A stretch of 48,021 nucleotides of DNA from Gammaproteobacteria bacterium. Lineage in GTDB: Bacteria > Pseudomonadota > Gammaproteobacteria > Steroidobacterales > Steroidobacteraceae. The DNA lies in NCBI GenBank assembly GCA_025355165.1, contig JANYAD010000241.1, forward strand, positions 1 to 48,021, written 5' to 3'. The notes below the pieces were generated by a model. The model did not search any database, was not told the origin of the DNA, and saw only the letters and a program-made list of their open reading frames with translations. Positions 34,146 to 42,890 of this stretch are shown here, in pieces. A program made the position numbers and the translations under genes. Numbering within the stretch: the stretch's first letter is position 1; the number at the start of each line of letters is the position of its first letter.

Positions 34146-34597
34146 CGGCGGCTTTCGAAAAATTGCCGCAACAAGCCTGCGGATTCCTCGCTGCAGACAC
34201 CGCCGAATACCTCCAGGCGATGAGTCAGTCGCGGCTCGCGCGGCAAATCGATGACGCTGCCGCAGGCACCCGCCTTGGCGTCCCACGCCCCGAACACCAC
34301 CCGCGCCAGCCGGGCATTGAGAACGGCGCCCATGCACATCGGACAGGGCTCCAAGGTGGCATAGAGGGTGGCAGCGCCTACGCGATAATTACGCAAGGCC
34401 TGCGCCCCGGCGCGCAGCGCGATGATTTCGGCGTGAGCCGTCGGATCGTGGGTAGCAATAGGCCTATTCCATCCCTCGCCAATCACCTCATGGTCGAATA
34501 CCAGCAATGCCCCAACCGGCACCTCTCCCTCGTCGGCGGCTCGCCGCGCAAGGAGCAGTGCGCGGCGCATGTACTCGGTATCGCTCGGGGTACTCAA
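34142..34597 (-). CDS. tadA: tRNA-specific adenosine deaminase TadA
   Basis: A 151-residue zinc deaminase of normal length. The active site is intact: H55-A-E57 (TAHAEIIAL) and PCPMC (C85, C88). VPVGALLV at residues 27-34 is typical. It converts A34 of tRNA-Arg(ACG) to inosine, an essential step. Its ATG overlaps the stop of the MFS gene by 4 bp (ATGA type), so the two are translationally coupled. Confidence 0.95.
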   Translation of the reverse strand: MSTPSDTEYMRRALLLARRAADEGEVPVGALLVFDHEVIGEGWNRPIATHDPTAHAEIIALRAGAQALRNYRVGAATLYATLEPCPMCMGAVLNARLARVVFGAWDAKAGACGSVIDLPREPRLTHRLEVFGGVCSEESAGLLRQFFESRR

Positions 34598-35844
34598 GGG
34601 GACGCCGCCGCTTGGCGCTGCCTGGCGATGCGACGGCCCACAAATATCGCGATATACAGCGCCAGCAGCGCCGCTGCACTGTAGCTCAAGGAATTGTGGA
34701 TACCGATGCTCGCACCGAGCAGGCCGACACTGAATCCGCTAAAGGTGCGCATGCCGTTAGCCGACATGGCAAATACGCCAATCACTCTGCCGCGAATCTC
34801 CGCAGGAGCGTTCAATTGCACCAAAGATTGCGCCATCGAATTGAACGCAAGTTCCAAGAATCCGGCGACAAACAACAGAGTGATCGCGATTCCATACGTG
34901 CTCGATCGCGCGAATCCCGCCAGCGCGCAACACCAAAGCATCGCCAAAATAAACGCCGTTCGCACCGTCGGGGGCAACAGTCCACCGCTTTCCAGCAACA
35001 CACCCGCCGACAGGCCGCCTGCGGCGTCCGCCGCCAGCAACATGCTGTATGTGAAGTCGGGGCGCCCAAGGCCTAAATCGACCGCAAATCCCGGCATTTG
35101 GGCCTGGTAGGCATTACCGATAAAAAACGCGGAAGCACCGACCAACACCGTCATCGCCAACAGCACGGGATTTTTTCGTACTACCCGCATCGTCGCAAAC
35201 ATATCGGCCAAACCCCTTAGCCCCTGCGGACGCGCCGGGGTCTTAGCACTGGAGCCATAAGGAGCTTTAATCAGCCAAAAAAACAGCGGCGCGTAAATCA
35301 GCGCATTAACCAAGATACCGCGAATGGGTCCGAGCCACAGCAGCAACGCACCGCCGACGGCTGGGCCCACCAAAAAGGCCAGGTAACGGCCCGTCGCATT
35401 GAGACGAACCGCGCTCGCGAGCTGCGCAGTGCCCACGATCTTGTGGATAAGAACTTGCGATGCCGGCATCCAGATGACTCCCGCTAGTCCGTGAATCAGC
35501 AGCAGCAGCATGGCTTTCCATTGCGCCGTGGACTCGGTGAGAAACATCACGCCCCATCCGATCGAAACCGCCATGAACAGCAGCATTCCCAGCTGAATGA
35601 GACGCCGGACATCGAAACGATCGGCCAACCCGCCCGTATAGGCGGCAAAGACAAGGTACGGCGCCCAGTGACTCACGACAGCAAAGGCGAGCAACGAGGG
35701 CGAGTGAAACTTTTGGAACACGACCCAATAGGAAATCACGTGCTCGATATTGTCCGCCATCATCGCCGCACTGCTGGCAAAGAATAAAATTCGAAAATCT
35801 CGAATCGAAAATGCAGTGGATGTGCGGGTCTGAGTAGCTTTCAA
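34594..35844 (-). CDS. MFS exporter (MFS_3 / enterobactin-exporter-like family)
   Basis: A 416-residue, 12-TM transporter. The N-terminal FRILFFASSAAMMADNIEHVISYWV is helix 1 of the group. The loop 2-3 motif is present as GGLADRFDVRRLIQLGM and LLIHGLAGVIWMPASQVLIHKIV is typical of MFS_3 proteins. A charged N-terminal tail and a C-terminal GRRIARQRQAAASP are cytoplasmic. The substrate is unknown; small-molecule export is likely. It is coupled to tadA downstream and diverges from the S46 peptidase. Confidence 0.87.
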   Translation of the reverse strand: MKATQTRTSTAFSIRDFRILFFASSAAMMADNIEHVISYWVVFQKFHSPSLLAFAVVSHWAPYLVFAAYTGGLADRFDVRRLIQLGMLLFMAVSIGWGVMFLTESTAQWKAMLLLLIHGLAGVIWMPASQVLIHKIVGTAQLASAVRLNATGRYLAFLVGPAVGGALLLWLGPIRGILVNALIYAPLFFWLIKAPYGSSAKTPARPQGLRGLADMFATMRVVRKNPVLLAMTVLVGASAFFIGNAYQAQMPGFAVDLGLGRPDFTYSMLLAADAAGGLSAGVLLESGGLLPPTVRTAFILAMLWCCALAGFARSSTYGIAITLLFVAGFLELAFNSMAQSLVQLNAPAEIRGRVIGVFAMSANGMRTFSGFSVGLLGASIGIHNSLSYSAAALLALYIAIFVGRRIARQRQAAASP

Positions 35845-35926
35845 GGGGCCGATTGTAAGTCCAAAGATCGTAGAAACAGTAGAATATCGTGCTGGCTTTG
35901 CACACTACAAGTAGACGAGGATTTCC

Positions 35927-37975
35927 ATGCGCGGATTTGTGCTCATCGCGGCATGCGCTGCCCTCCTACCCGCGCACGCGGATGAAGGGATGTGGACTTT
36001 CGACAACTTTCCTGCGGCAGCGGTAAAACGAGCTTTCGGCGCTGATATCACGCCGGCATGGCTCGACCATGTGCGGCTCTCGACCGCTCGACTGACGAAT
36101 TGCACTGCGGCCTTCGTATCCTCCTCGGGTTTAATCCTTACCAATCACCATTGCATTGAGTCATGCCTGGCTGAATTGTCCTCTAAAGAAGTAAGTCTGC
36201 TGCAACTAGGCTTCAATGCGCCCGCTCGCAGCGATGAAAAACGTTGCCCTGCGCAGCATGCCGATGTCCTGGTCGGCACCGAGAATATTACCGATGCAGT
36301 CCTGAAATCAGATTCAGGGCTCAACGAGGCTCAAGCCAACATCGCCCGCAAGCAATTACTGACTTCCTTGGAGGGGGCATGCCAGCAAGCAAGCGTGAGG
36401 GCAAAATCGGGTAAGCTTGAATGCCAAGCCGTGAAGCTTTATCAGGGTGGGCAGTATTTTCTATATAAGTACAAACGGTACTCCGATCTTCGTTTGGTGT
36501 TTGCGCCCGAGGCCGACATCGCCGCCTTTGGCGGGGATCCGGATAATTTTCAATTTCCGCGCTGGTCGCTTGATTTTTCAATCCTGAGAGCCTACGAGGG
36601 CAACAAACCGGCCAGAACAACCAGTTATCTGCAGCTCGATTTTTCCGGACCGAGAGTAGCTCAGCTGGTTTTCGTCGCGGGCAATCCAGGGACTACTGCG
36701 CGCCTGCAAACCCGTGCGCAACTCGAATTCCAGCGCGACGTTTCTTTGCCCATTGCTTTGCTGAGATCCTCGGAACTGCGCGGCCGCTTCATTCAATTCG
36801 GCAAGATTAACGCGGGTAATGAACGCATCATCCTTGCGCCTCTTAACAGCTTGCAGAACGGCATCAAAGTATGGCGAAAAGAGCTGGACGCGCTTCACGA
36901 CCGAGCGTTCCTCGACAGAACGATCGACGCGGAAGAGCAGTTGCGCAGAGCCGCGCAACTTGATTCACCGGATCCCTGGGATGAGATTGCGGAAGCCTCG
37001 CAGCGCGAGCGGGCGCTTTATCTGCCGCATCTGTTCCTCGAGAGCGGCGCCGGCTTTAGTAGCGCGCTGTTTCGCAATGCACGCCTCCTGGTCAGAGGAG
37101 CCGACGAGCGTCTGAAGCCCGACCAGGAGCGCTTGCGCGAATTTATTGACTCCGCACTGCCCTGGTTGCAGCGTGATTTGCTGGCGCGGGTGCCTGTATA
37201 TCCCGAAATCGAACAACTGACACTTTCTTTTTCTTTCGAGCGCATGCGCGAATGGCTGGGGCCGGACCATCCCATGGTGCGCAGGCTGATGAACAGCGAA
37301 ACACCCGATGAGCTGGCGACCCGTCTTGTCGCGGAAACCAAACTTGACGATGCCGCATTGCGCAAGCAGCTTTGGGAAGGCGGTAAAACTGCGGTCGATG
37401 CATCTCATGATCCCATGATCGAACTGGCACGCTCGGTGGACGGCGACGCCCGCGCCATCCGCCGACAATACGAAGATGAGGTGGAAGCGCCTACGCTGGC
37501 GGCGACGCAGAGGACCGCTGCGGCGCGCTTCAAAGTCTACGGCACGAATACCTATCCGGACGCCACCTTCACGCCGCGCCTGAATTACGGTACGGTCCAA
37601 GGGTGGGTTGAAAATGGCGCGATGCTCGACCCCGTTACCCATCTCGATCGTGCATTCGAGAGAGCCACAGGCTCCTCGCCGTTTAAGATTCCCGCCAGCT
37701 GGATGAAGGTTAAAACCCGATTGGACTTGAGTACGCCTTTTTGCATCTCGACCAACAACGACATCGTCGGGGGAAATTCGGGAAGTCCCTTAATCGACGT
37801 AGCAGGTAAAATAGTGGGCTTAATGTTCGACGGCAACATACACTCAATTGCCGGCCGCTATTGGTTCGACCCTAAAGATAATCGCGCCATCGCTTTGCAT
37901 CCCGCCATCATTCGCGAAGCGCTCGACAAAGTTTACGGTGCCCGGCAGTTATTGGCAGAACTCGATGGGAAATGA
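35927..37975 (+). CDS. S46-family dipeptidyl peptidase (DPP7-like)
   Basis: A 682-residue periplasmic or outer-membrane-facing protease. The signal peptide is cut after AHA (residue 18); mature DEGMWTFDNFP is the S46 signature. Catalytic residues are His in LTNHHC (74-75), Asp in WSLDFSILR (about 223) and Ser618 in GGNSGSPL. Eighteen residues after the Ser there is Gly636 (LMFDGN). In S46 enzymes Gly here goes with DPP7-type preference for hydrophobic P1, whereas Arg gives DPP11-type Asp/Glu preference. The enzyme releases dipeptides from N-termini, supporting growth on peptides. GAGG precedes the ATG. Confidence 0.92.
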   Translation: MRGFVLIAACAALLPAHADEGMWTFDNFPAAAVKRAFGADITPAWLDHVRLSTARLTNCTAAFVSSSGLILTNHHCIESCLAELSSKEVSLLQLGFNAPARSDEKRCPAQHADVLVGTENITDAVLKSDSGLNEAQANIARKQLLTSLEGACQQASVRAKSGKLECQAVKLYQGGQYFLYKYKRYSDLRLVFAPEADIAAFGGDPDNFQFPRWSLDFSILRAYEGNKPARTTSYLQLDFSGPRVAQLVFVAGNPGTTARLQTRAQLEFQRDVSLPIALLRSSELRGRFIQFGKINAGNERIILAPLNSLQNGIKVWRKELDALHDRAFLDRTIDAEEQLRRAAQLDSPDPWDEIAEASQRERALYLPHLFLESGAGFSSALFRNARLLVRGADERLKPDQERLREFIDSALPWLQRDLLARVPVYPEIEQLTLSFSFERMREWLGPDHPMVRRLMNSETPDELATRLVAETKLDDAALRKQLWEGGKTAVDASHDPMIELARSVDGDARAIRRQYEDEVEAPTLAATQRTAAARFKVYGTNTYPDATFTPRLNYGTVQGWVENGAMLDPVTHLDRAFERATGSSPFKIPASWMKVKTRLDLSTPFCISTNNDIVGGNSGSPLIDVAGKIVGLMFDGNIHSIAGRYWFDPKDNRAIALHPAIIREALDKVYGARQLLAELDGK

Positions 37976-37980
37976 AGCGC

Positions 37981-38826
37981 TCAAACCGTCAACTTGTCGA
38001 AAGCCCGAGCTAACAGGGACCAGTAAGCCCCAGGCCTTAGACGCTGAATGAGATCCAAGAGCCGCGCATCCGCACCGATCAGGATGCGCGGCTCTCGGCG
38101 TTCGATGCCACGAATGATGCGTTGTGCCGCCTCGGGAGCAGTGGTTCGCGCCACGCGGTCGAACTGATCGCCGATCTCGCTCGAGTTTGGGTTTTCACTT
38201 AAGCCGCTTCCCGCTCGAGCCTTGCGCGCGATATTGGTCCTAACGCCCCCGGGATGGACCACGGACAGCGTGACCGGACTGTTGCTCATCGCCAGCTCGT
38301 GGCGCAATGCCTCGGAAAATCCTCGCACCGCGAACTTCGAGGCCGAATAGGCGCACTGCCCCGCTGGCGCAATTATTCCGAAGATACTAGATATGTTCAC
38401 GATATGGGCCTGCGGCCGAGTCTTAAGATGAGGCAGGAATGCGCGCGTTCCGCGGACCACGCCCCAGAAATTGATATCCATCAGCCACGCCATCTGATTC
38501 AGGTCGAACTCCTCGAACTGGCCCAGCAGCGCAACGCCGGCATTGTTGATGACGAGGTTGAGAGCCGGAAACTCGGCCGTGGCCGATAACGCGAACTCTT
38601 GTATCTGCGCTGAATCGGCCACATCGACACGCCTGATTGTCGCGCGCCGCCCGTGGCTCGCTGAAATTTCCTGCGCGATGGATTCCAGCCCTGCTTGGTC
38701 GACATCGGCGAGCGCGACATCTGCGCCTCGCGCCGCAAGTTCCAGAGCCAGCGCCCTGCCGATGCCGCTGGCGGCGCCGGTGATCGCCGCGGCGCACCCC
38801 TGAAATGGAAATTTTCGCACTTTCAC
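37981..38826 (-). CDS. Short-chain dehydrogenase/reductase
   Basis: A 281-residue SDR. It has the nucleotide-binding TGAASGIG (16-23), D43 in ALADVDQ (suggesting NAD(H) preference), NNAG (near 93), the catalytic Ser in NISSIFG and YSASK. The C-terminal 40 residues (RGIERREPRILIGADARLLDLIQRL) resemble the membrane-linked SDRs often found next to FAD monooxygenases, but none is adjacent. The substrate is unknown. It converges on the S46 gene with a 5-bp gap. Confidence 0.87.
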   Translation of the reverse strand: MKVRKFPFQGCAAAITGAASGIGRALALELAARGADVALADVDQAGLESIAQEISASHGRRATIRRVDVADSAQIQEFALSATAEFPALNLVINNAGVALLGQFEEFDLNQMAWLMDINFWGVVRGTRAFLPHLKTRPQAHIVNISSIFGIIAPAGQCAYSASKFAVRGFSEALRHELAMSNSPVTLSVVHPGGVRTNIARKARAGSGLSENPNSSEIGDQFDRVARTTAPEAAQRIIRGIERREPRILIGADARLLDLIQRLRPGAYWSLLARAFDKLTV

Positions 38827-38987
38827 CTGCTTATTTTTGCCGGCTTAGATCCGCTGTGCACCTGCATGTTCTGGATGACGATCTTACGCGGCCTGCAGCT
38901 TAGTTATCCAGACAATCAAAGGAAATTCGCGATAGGGTGCAACGCCCTGGGGTGCAAGAGCAGCAAATAATTACGAGGCGAAGAATC

Positions 38988-39418
38988 ATGGCGAATCAGA
39001 TCGTCAATGGCAGTTGCTTCTGCGGCGAGGTCAAATTCGAGGTATCAGGCGACCGGTCGCCATGGGCTATCGCCACTGCGGGTCCTGCCGTCATTGGTCA
39101 GAGGGTCCGGTGAATGCCTTTTCTCTGTGGAATCCCAAGTCTCTGACCGTGACGAACGGAGTCGCGAGCATCGGCACCTACAATAAGACACCCATCAGCT
39201 ACCGCAAGTGGTGCACGAAATGCGGTGGGCACCTGTTCACGGAACACCCGACCATGGGGCTCCTGGATGTCTATGCGGCGTTGTTGCCGCACTTAAAATT
39301 CGACCCGAGCGTACATGTTCACTATCAGGAATCAGGGCTTCCCATTGGCGGCGGCAAACCGAAGTTTAAAGACATGCCAAAAGAGATGGGCGGATCTGGC
39401 ATCAATCTGCCGGAATAG
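38988..39418 (+). pseudogene. GFA-family (glutathione-dependent formaldehyde-activating-like) protein, frameshifted
   Basis: ATG 38988 with GAGG upstream starts NGSCFCGEVKFEVSG, the first zinc-ligand region. Near 39056 the family reading moves to another frame: PVAMGYRHCGSCRHWSEGPVNAF, then YRKWCTKCGGHLFTEHP and KEMGGSGINLPE to the stop at 39418. One missing base accounts for the shift. All cysteine ligand motifs are present across the two frames, so this is a recent pseudogene or a base-call error. Otherwise it would be a normal CENP-V/GFA enzyme of about 142 residues. Confidence 0.8.
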
Positions 39419-39616
39419 GTGTTTTTTAGGGTGGTTACAGCGAATAGCCCGCGCCCGCACTCAAAATGCATGCACGAGCAAGAGCAATCCTGCACCGGGA
39501 TCACGGCCCCGATCGCTCGCGCGACGCCCTTTCCGGCCGCCGAGAGACGCTCGACAGTGAAGCCGCAGTCACCGCCCAAGGAAAAGATCATCAGCTGTTT
39601 TTTACGTGAGCCACCT

Positions 39617-40759
39617 TTAGGGTGGGTACGCAATATCTGGAACGACACCCTTTGGTGCGCGAACATAAGCGCGAATCAGCTCCGCTTCCGCTGCCCGATA
39701 TGGCGTTCCGTCTGCGCGTAACACGTCGTGATGCCAGACAACAGGTTCACGACCGCCAGTATATGGGACAGACCAGCTATCCCATGGCAGTCGAGTCTGG
39801 GTCTTTCCGTCGACAAAACCCCAATTGAACATTGCTATGTTCCGCCGCTTTGCGATTGGCAAAATGGCCTCGAACGTGGATCCCGCGCCGCGCGCGAGAT
39901 ACTCCGTGCACAGGACAGGACGGCCTTGTACGCGAAGCTTCGCTACGTCTGCCGCGAATGACTCTGGCCAACTGTAGCTGTGAAAAGAAAGAACATCAGA
40001 TTCTGCCAGCTGCTCTCTTTCAATATCTGTCGGCAGATCTTTGGACCATCCACGGTCCGCTCCTCCAATGAGGGGGCTTGTCAGCGGCTGACTCGGGTTC
40101 GCGCCTCTCGCCCACGCGAACGCTTTGGTCATTAGCTCAGCAACCCGAGCCGCGTCCTCTGGTTTCTCGGCACCCGGTTCGTTCCAAACATCCCAGCCAA
40201 GGACGCGCTTATCGTTGGCAAATGCGCCGACAACGCCCTGCACATAGCGCTCGAGGCGCACTTCCTGCGACCTATCACGAACTGCTGTCAGCCCTGGACT
40301 TTGGACCCATCGCGAATTGTGAATACCCGGTATAGGGGGATTCTGCGAGCCAAGATGAGGTTCGGCCTCCCAGCAGCTATCAAACAGCACGAACAACACG
40401 CGGAGATGATGCTTCGAACTGATGGCGAGGAATGTGTCAATCCGCTGCCGAAAACCTCTCGCATCTTGCTCCCAAAGCAGATCATGCAGAAACACACGAA
40501 CGACGTTCATGCCAAGGTTTTCGGCCCAACCGAGTTCCATGTCGATGCGCACTGGATTGAACGATACTGGTTGCCACATCTCAAGCTCGTTGGAGGCATC
40601 TGCGGGGATGTAGTTGACGCCAATCATCCAGGGCTGAGCCTCGTACCAGTCATTTGCGTGAGTTGCCGTCCACCGCTCTCGTGCCTCCGCAACCATCGAT
40701 GTTGTGAGGGCTACGACGAGAAAAGTCGCGCGGATCAATATAGTGCAGAGTCCCGACAT
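39617..40759 (-). CDS. Secreted GH5-like glycoside hydrolase
   Basis: A 380-residue protein. The signal peptide covers about 1-24 (ILIRATFLVVALTTSMVAEA). A clan-A (beta/alpha)8 hydrolase follows, starting at WMIGVNYIPADASNELEMW. The acid/base Glu is in VLGWDVWNEPG (near residue 190) and the nucleophile Glu in VLCTEYLARG (near 285). His in SFHSYSWP and Trp in FNWGFVDGKTQTRLPWDSW are active-site neighbours. Relatives are annotated as cellulases or 1,4-beta-xylanases; the true substrate is unknown. ATG 40759 has TAGGA upstream; the frame opens to 41155, but that extension is not protein-like. Confidence 0.82.
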   Translation of the reverse strand: MSGLCTILIRATFLVVALTTSMVAEARERWTATHANDWYEAQPWMIGVNYIPADASNELEMWQPVSFNPVRIDMELGWAENLGMNVVRVFLHDLLWEQDARGFRQRIDTFLAISSKHHLRVLFVLFDSCWEAEPHLGSQNPPIPGIHNSRWVQSPGLTAVRDRSQEVRLERYVQGVVGAFANDKRVLGWDVWNEPGAEKPEDAARVAELMTKAFAWARGANPSQPLTSPLIGGADRGWSKDLPTDIEREQLAESDVLSFHSYSWPESFAADVAKLRVQGRPVLCTEYLARGAGSTFEAILPIAKRRNIAMFNWGFVDGKTQTRLPWDSWSVPYTGGREPVVWHHDVLRADGTPYRAAEAELIRAYVRAPKGVVPDIAYPP

Positions 40760-41221
40760 GAATCCTACGTGCTTAGGATTGTGGCGTGATGCGCGGCCGG
40801 CAGACAACGCATTGAGAAATAAATCCGATGACGGCCCCACAAGATCCGGAACCTCATCATGGGCCTTAAATGCAGTGGATGCGTTTTCAATCATGGAGCT
40901 TCCCACTATATAACTATCTTTGTATCCGCGATCCCCTGCAAACAAGTTGTCAGCGGGGCAACGCTCTCTCCGATACATCGAATTCACAAGAATACTGATA
41001 AATCCGATTTTTTCAGTGTTATCGCCGGGGTAGAGCACGAAGTCAAATGCGCTCGCAGCTGCCCAGGAAAATATCGACAATCTCTGGGCGGATAGTACTT
41101 TCAAACCACCTCCTCTGCCGTCGCTTCCCGGAAAAACTCTTGCCTGAATCCCCACCGTCCCCCACCTTGCGGCAGGGATCTCGAGACGCAGATCTCCTTT
41201 TATCCGTCTGCACTACTGTGG
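40760..41221. other. Intergenic stretch, no gene seen
   Basis: The minus-strand frame of the GH5 gene stays open here but its translation is unlike a signal or domain. It should contain the GH5 promoter. No RNA gene or repeat is recognised. Confidence 0.35.
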
Positions 41222-41604
41222 GTGTTGGCGTTCCTGACTCCCTTACCTGCTGCTTTTGGGGCACTCCTATACTTCACGTGGCCGCCGTCACATAAGTCTA
41301 CCGGTCTTGGGTTGACCGCACTGATTGCGGCTTCCGGTTGCGCAATCCTCGTATTTCTGTGCGTGTATTGGAACGCAGTAAAGTATCGTGTGGAGTTGAC
41401 GGTTTTGGAACTCACAGCAACTGGTTCAATCGGCAACGGATCGCCCTGGGGGACGTCGCTGATACAAACCTCTTTGACGGGCGGACTGCTGCAGGAAGAG
41501 CCCAGCGGCTAGTTGTAAATCTTCGAATCGGCCAGAGGCTGAGTATTTCAGGAATATTGACACACTTTGATGATCTTACTGGCTCACTGCAATCTAAGAC
41601 TGCG
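41222..41604 (+). pseudogene. Two-TM membrane protein with PH-like domain, frameshifted
   Basis: The first frame gives two hydrophobic helices (FLTPLPAAFGALLYFTW; LTALIAASGCAILVFLCVYW) and then VKYRVELTVLELTATG. Near 41422 sense continues in another frame: WFNRQRIALGDVADTNLF, then RLVVNLRIGQRLSISGIL and FDDLTGSLQ. The joined product alternates strands as in bacterial PH-like membrane proteins (bPH/YdbS-type). The family call is by pattern only. One indel breaks it; the 5' end may begin before GTG 41222. Confidence 0.5.
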
Positions 41605-41922
41605 ACGCAAAATCCGCCATTGCGACATGCGCCAACCACGCCACGGTTATCGACGATTTCCCGCCGCACGAAGGCATGGATCGGGGGCGTGCAAGCGGTG
41701 GTTCGAAGATTTCCAGTCGATGTCAAAGATAAAAGGGATCACGAATCCACGCATCTCGGTCGAGCCGGCGTCGCACACCGAATTGACCAGGGACTTCCCC
41801 TACGCGGTGGTCCCGGTCAAGTTGTCTTTTGATCGCAAAGGGGAACGCGTCACGGACAACGGGATAATGACGGTGGCTTTGCGGCAATACGCTCGGCGGC
41901 TCGGTAGTTCATCTCTATAGCA
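41598..41922 (+). pseudogene. NTF2/SnoaL-like protein, frameshifted
   Basis: One frame reads KSAIATCANHATVIDDFPPHE up to about 41664; with one base missing (the T of a TGG), the next frame continues HGSGACKRWFEDFQ, GITNPRISVEP, then FPYAVVPVKLSFDRKGERVTDNG and MTVALRQ. This is the common layout of NTF2/SnoaL-like (DUF4440-type) proteins, whose usual ending GWR[IV] seems lost to another shift near 41893. No start codon is obvious. It directly follows the PH-like pseudogene, so this stretch has decayed as a block. Confidence 0.5.
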
Positions 41923-41930
41923 CCGATCTC

Positions 41931-41952
41931 ACCCGACCGGGGCGGGTCGGGT
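41931..41952 (+). terminator. Hairpin next to the first guaA-like attachment core
   Basis: ACCCGACC (41931-41938) and GGTCGGGT (41945-41952) form a perfect 8-bp stem with a 6-nt loop, followed by TTAT. It may terminate the transcript of the decayed genes to its left, or belong to the end of a mobile element. Confidence 0.45.
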
Positions 41953-42000
41953 TTATGCCAGTTTCACCTTGTTTCCGGGGAGTTACGGTAGGCAGCCGAC

Positions 42001-42027
42001 TCACTCCTACTCAATGGTCGCCGGCGC
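42001..42027 (-). repeat. Attachment core copy A (guaA 3'-end-like)
   Basis: On the minus strand the 27 bp read GCG CCG GCG ACC ATT GAG TAG GAG TGA, that is APATIE-stop-E-stop. Apart from TGG to TAG this is the C-terminal codons of GMP synthase (APATIEWE-stop). There is no guaA body on either side, so it is a displaced copy of a known integration site. Confidence 0.65.
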
Positions 42028-42072
42028 GCATAACGACCTAATTACTCGAGACTTTTCGAGGCATCGCGTCGC

Positions 42073-42140
42073 TTTTACCGTCAGATCTACCGTCAATACA
42101 CCCCGCTTGGTGCCGATAGTGGGCGATAGACGGCGAAAGA
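42073..42140 (+). repeat. Arm-type repeat block A
   Basis: TTTTACCGTCA is followed 12 bp later by CTACCGTCA, then GCCGATAGTG, GGCGATAGAC and GGCGAAAGAC in a 10-bp tandem. The helical spacing suggests integrase arm sites. It lies 45 bp right of core A. Confidence 0.55.
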
Positions 42141-42254
42141 CTCGATCCATCCAATGCCACTGCGCGAACGAAGACCGAAATTTTCCCGAACAGGCTTCTC
42201 TATCGGCAGGAATGATGATGATTTTCAAACGGCCGACAACACGCTTTCATTTAG

Positions 42255-42833
42255 TCGCGAAGTCAATTGGTGAACTATTCGAGTCTGGGGGCGCCACTTA
42301 GCATGAACCATGTGACGACGCGGAAGTATGCTGACATTTTTGAGAAACTGTTCCTCATCCGAACGCTTGAGCCTTGGTATTCCAACGAACTCAGGCGACT
42401 CGTCAAGACGCCCAAACTCCACTTCCTTGATTCCGGACTGCTGGCTGCCATGCGGAATCTTTTTCCCGTTCGACTGCAATCCGACCGCACGCCCTTTGGG
42501 CCGCTTCTCGAAACCTTTGTTCTTGGCGAACTCCTCAAGCTCGCAAGTTGGAGCCCTGAGCGGTACGATTTTTTCCACTTCCGCGACCGATACAACCACG
42601 AGGTTGATATCGTCATCGATAATCAGGATGGCCAGGTCGTCGGCATCGAAGTCAAGGCTTCTGCTACCGTCCGAGGGGATGATTTCACCGGTCTGCGCAA
42701 GCTGGCGGAAGCCAGCGGCAAACGCTTCGTACTCGGTCTCGTGCTCTACGATCACGATACTATCGTGCCATTCGGACAGCGGATGTTCGCGGCGCCGATT
42801 TCTACGTTGTGGGGAGAAGGGAACGCGCAGTAA
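42255..42833 (+). pseudogene. DUF4143 (AAA-type ATPase) C-terminal fragment
   Basis: About 190 codons of the C-terminal DUF4143 region: SLGAPLSMNHVTTRKYADI, LVKTPKLHFLDSGLLAAM, FGPLLETFVLGELLKLASW, NHEVDIVIDN and GIEVKASATV, the last two being the nuclease-like core. The N-terminal AAA ATPase half (about 200 residues with the P-loop) is absent; an in-frame TAG at 42252 and the arm repeats at 42073-42140 lie where it should be. The gene was cut by the element boundary. A few family-like residues may continue upstream in another frame. Confidence 0.8.
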
Positions 42834-42890
42834 GCAGCCGAGAAACTGACGCGGCCGAAGGCGCAAGCACATTGGCACGCATGACGATCG

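Noticed and set aside
33369-34337. 322-codon minus-strand frame opposite mltF
   Set aside because: Shadow of mltF and tadA; no start signal or domain.
41567-41920. A complete integrase or other intact gene left of core A
   Set aside because: The frame resolves into an NTF2-like pseudogene; no tyrosine-recombinase motifs (R-HxxR-Y) were found anywhere in 41-48 kb.
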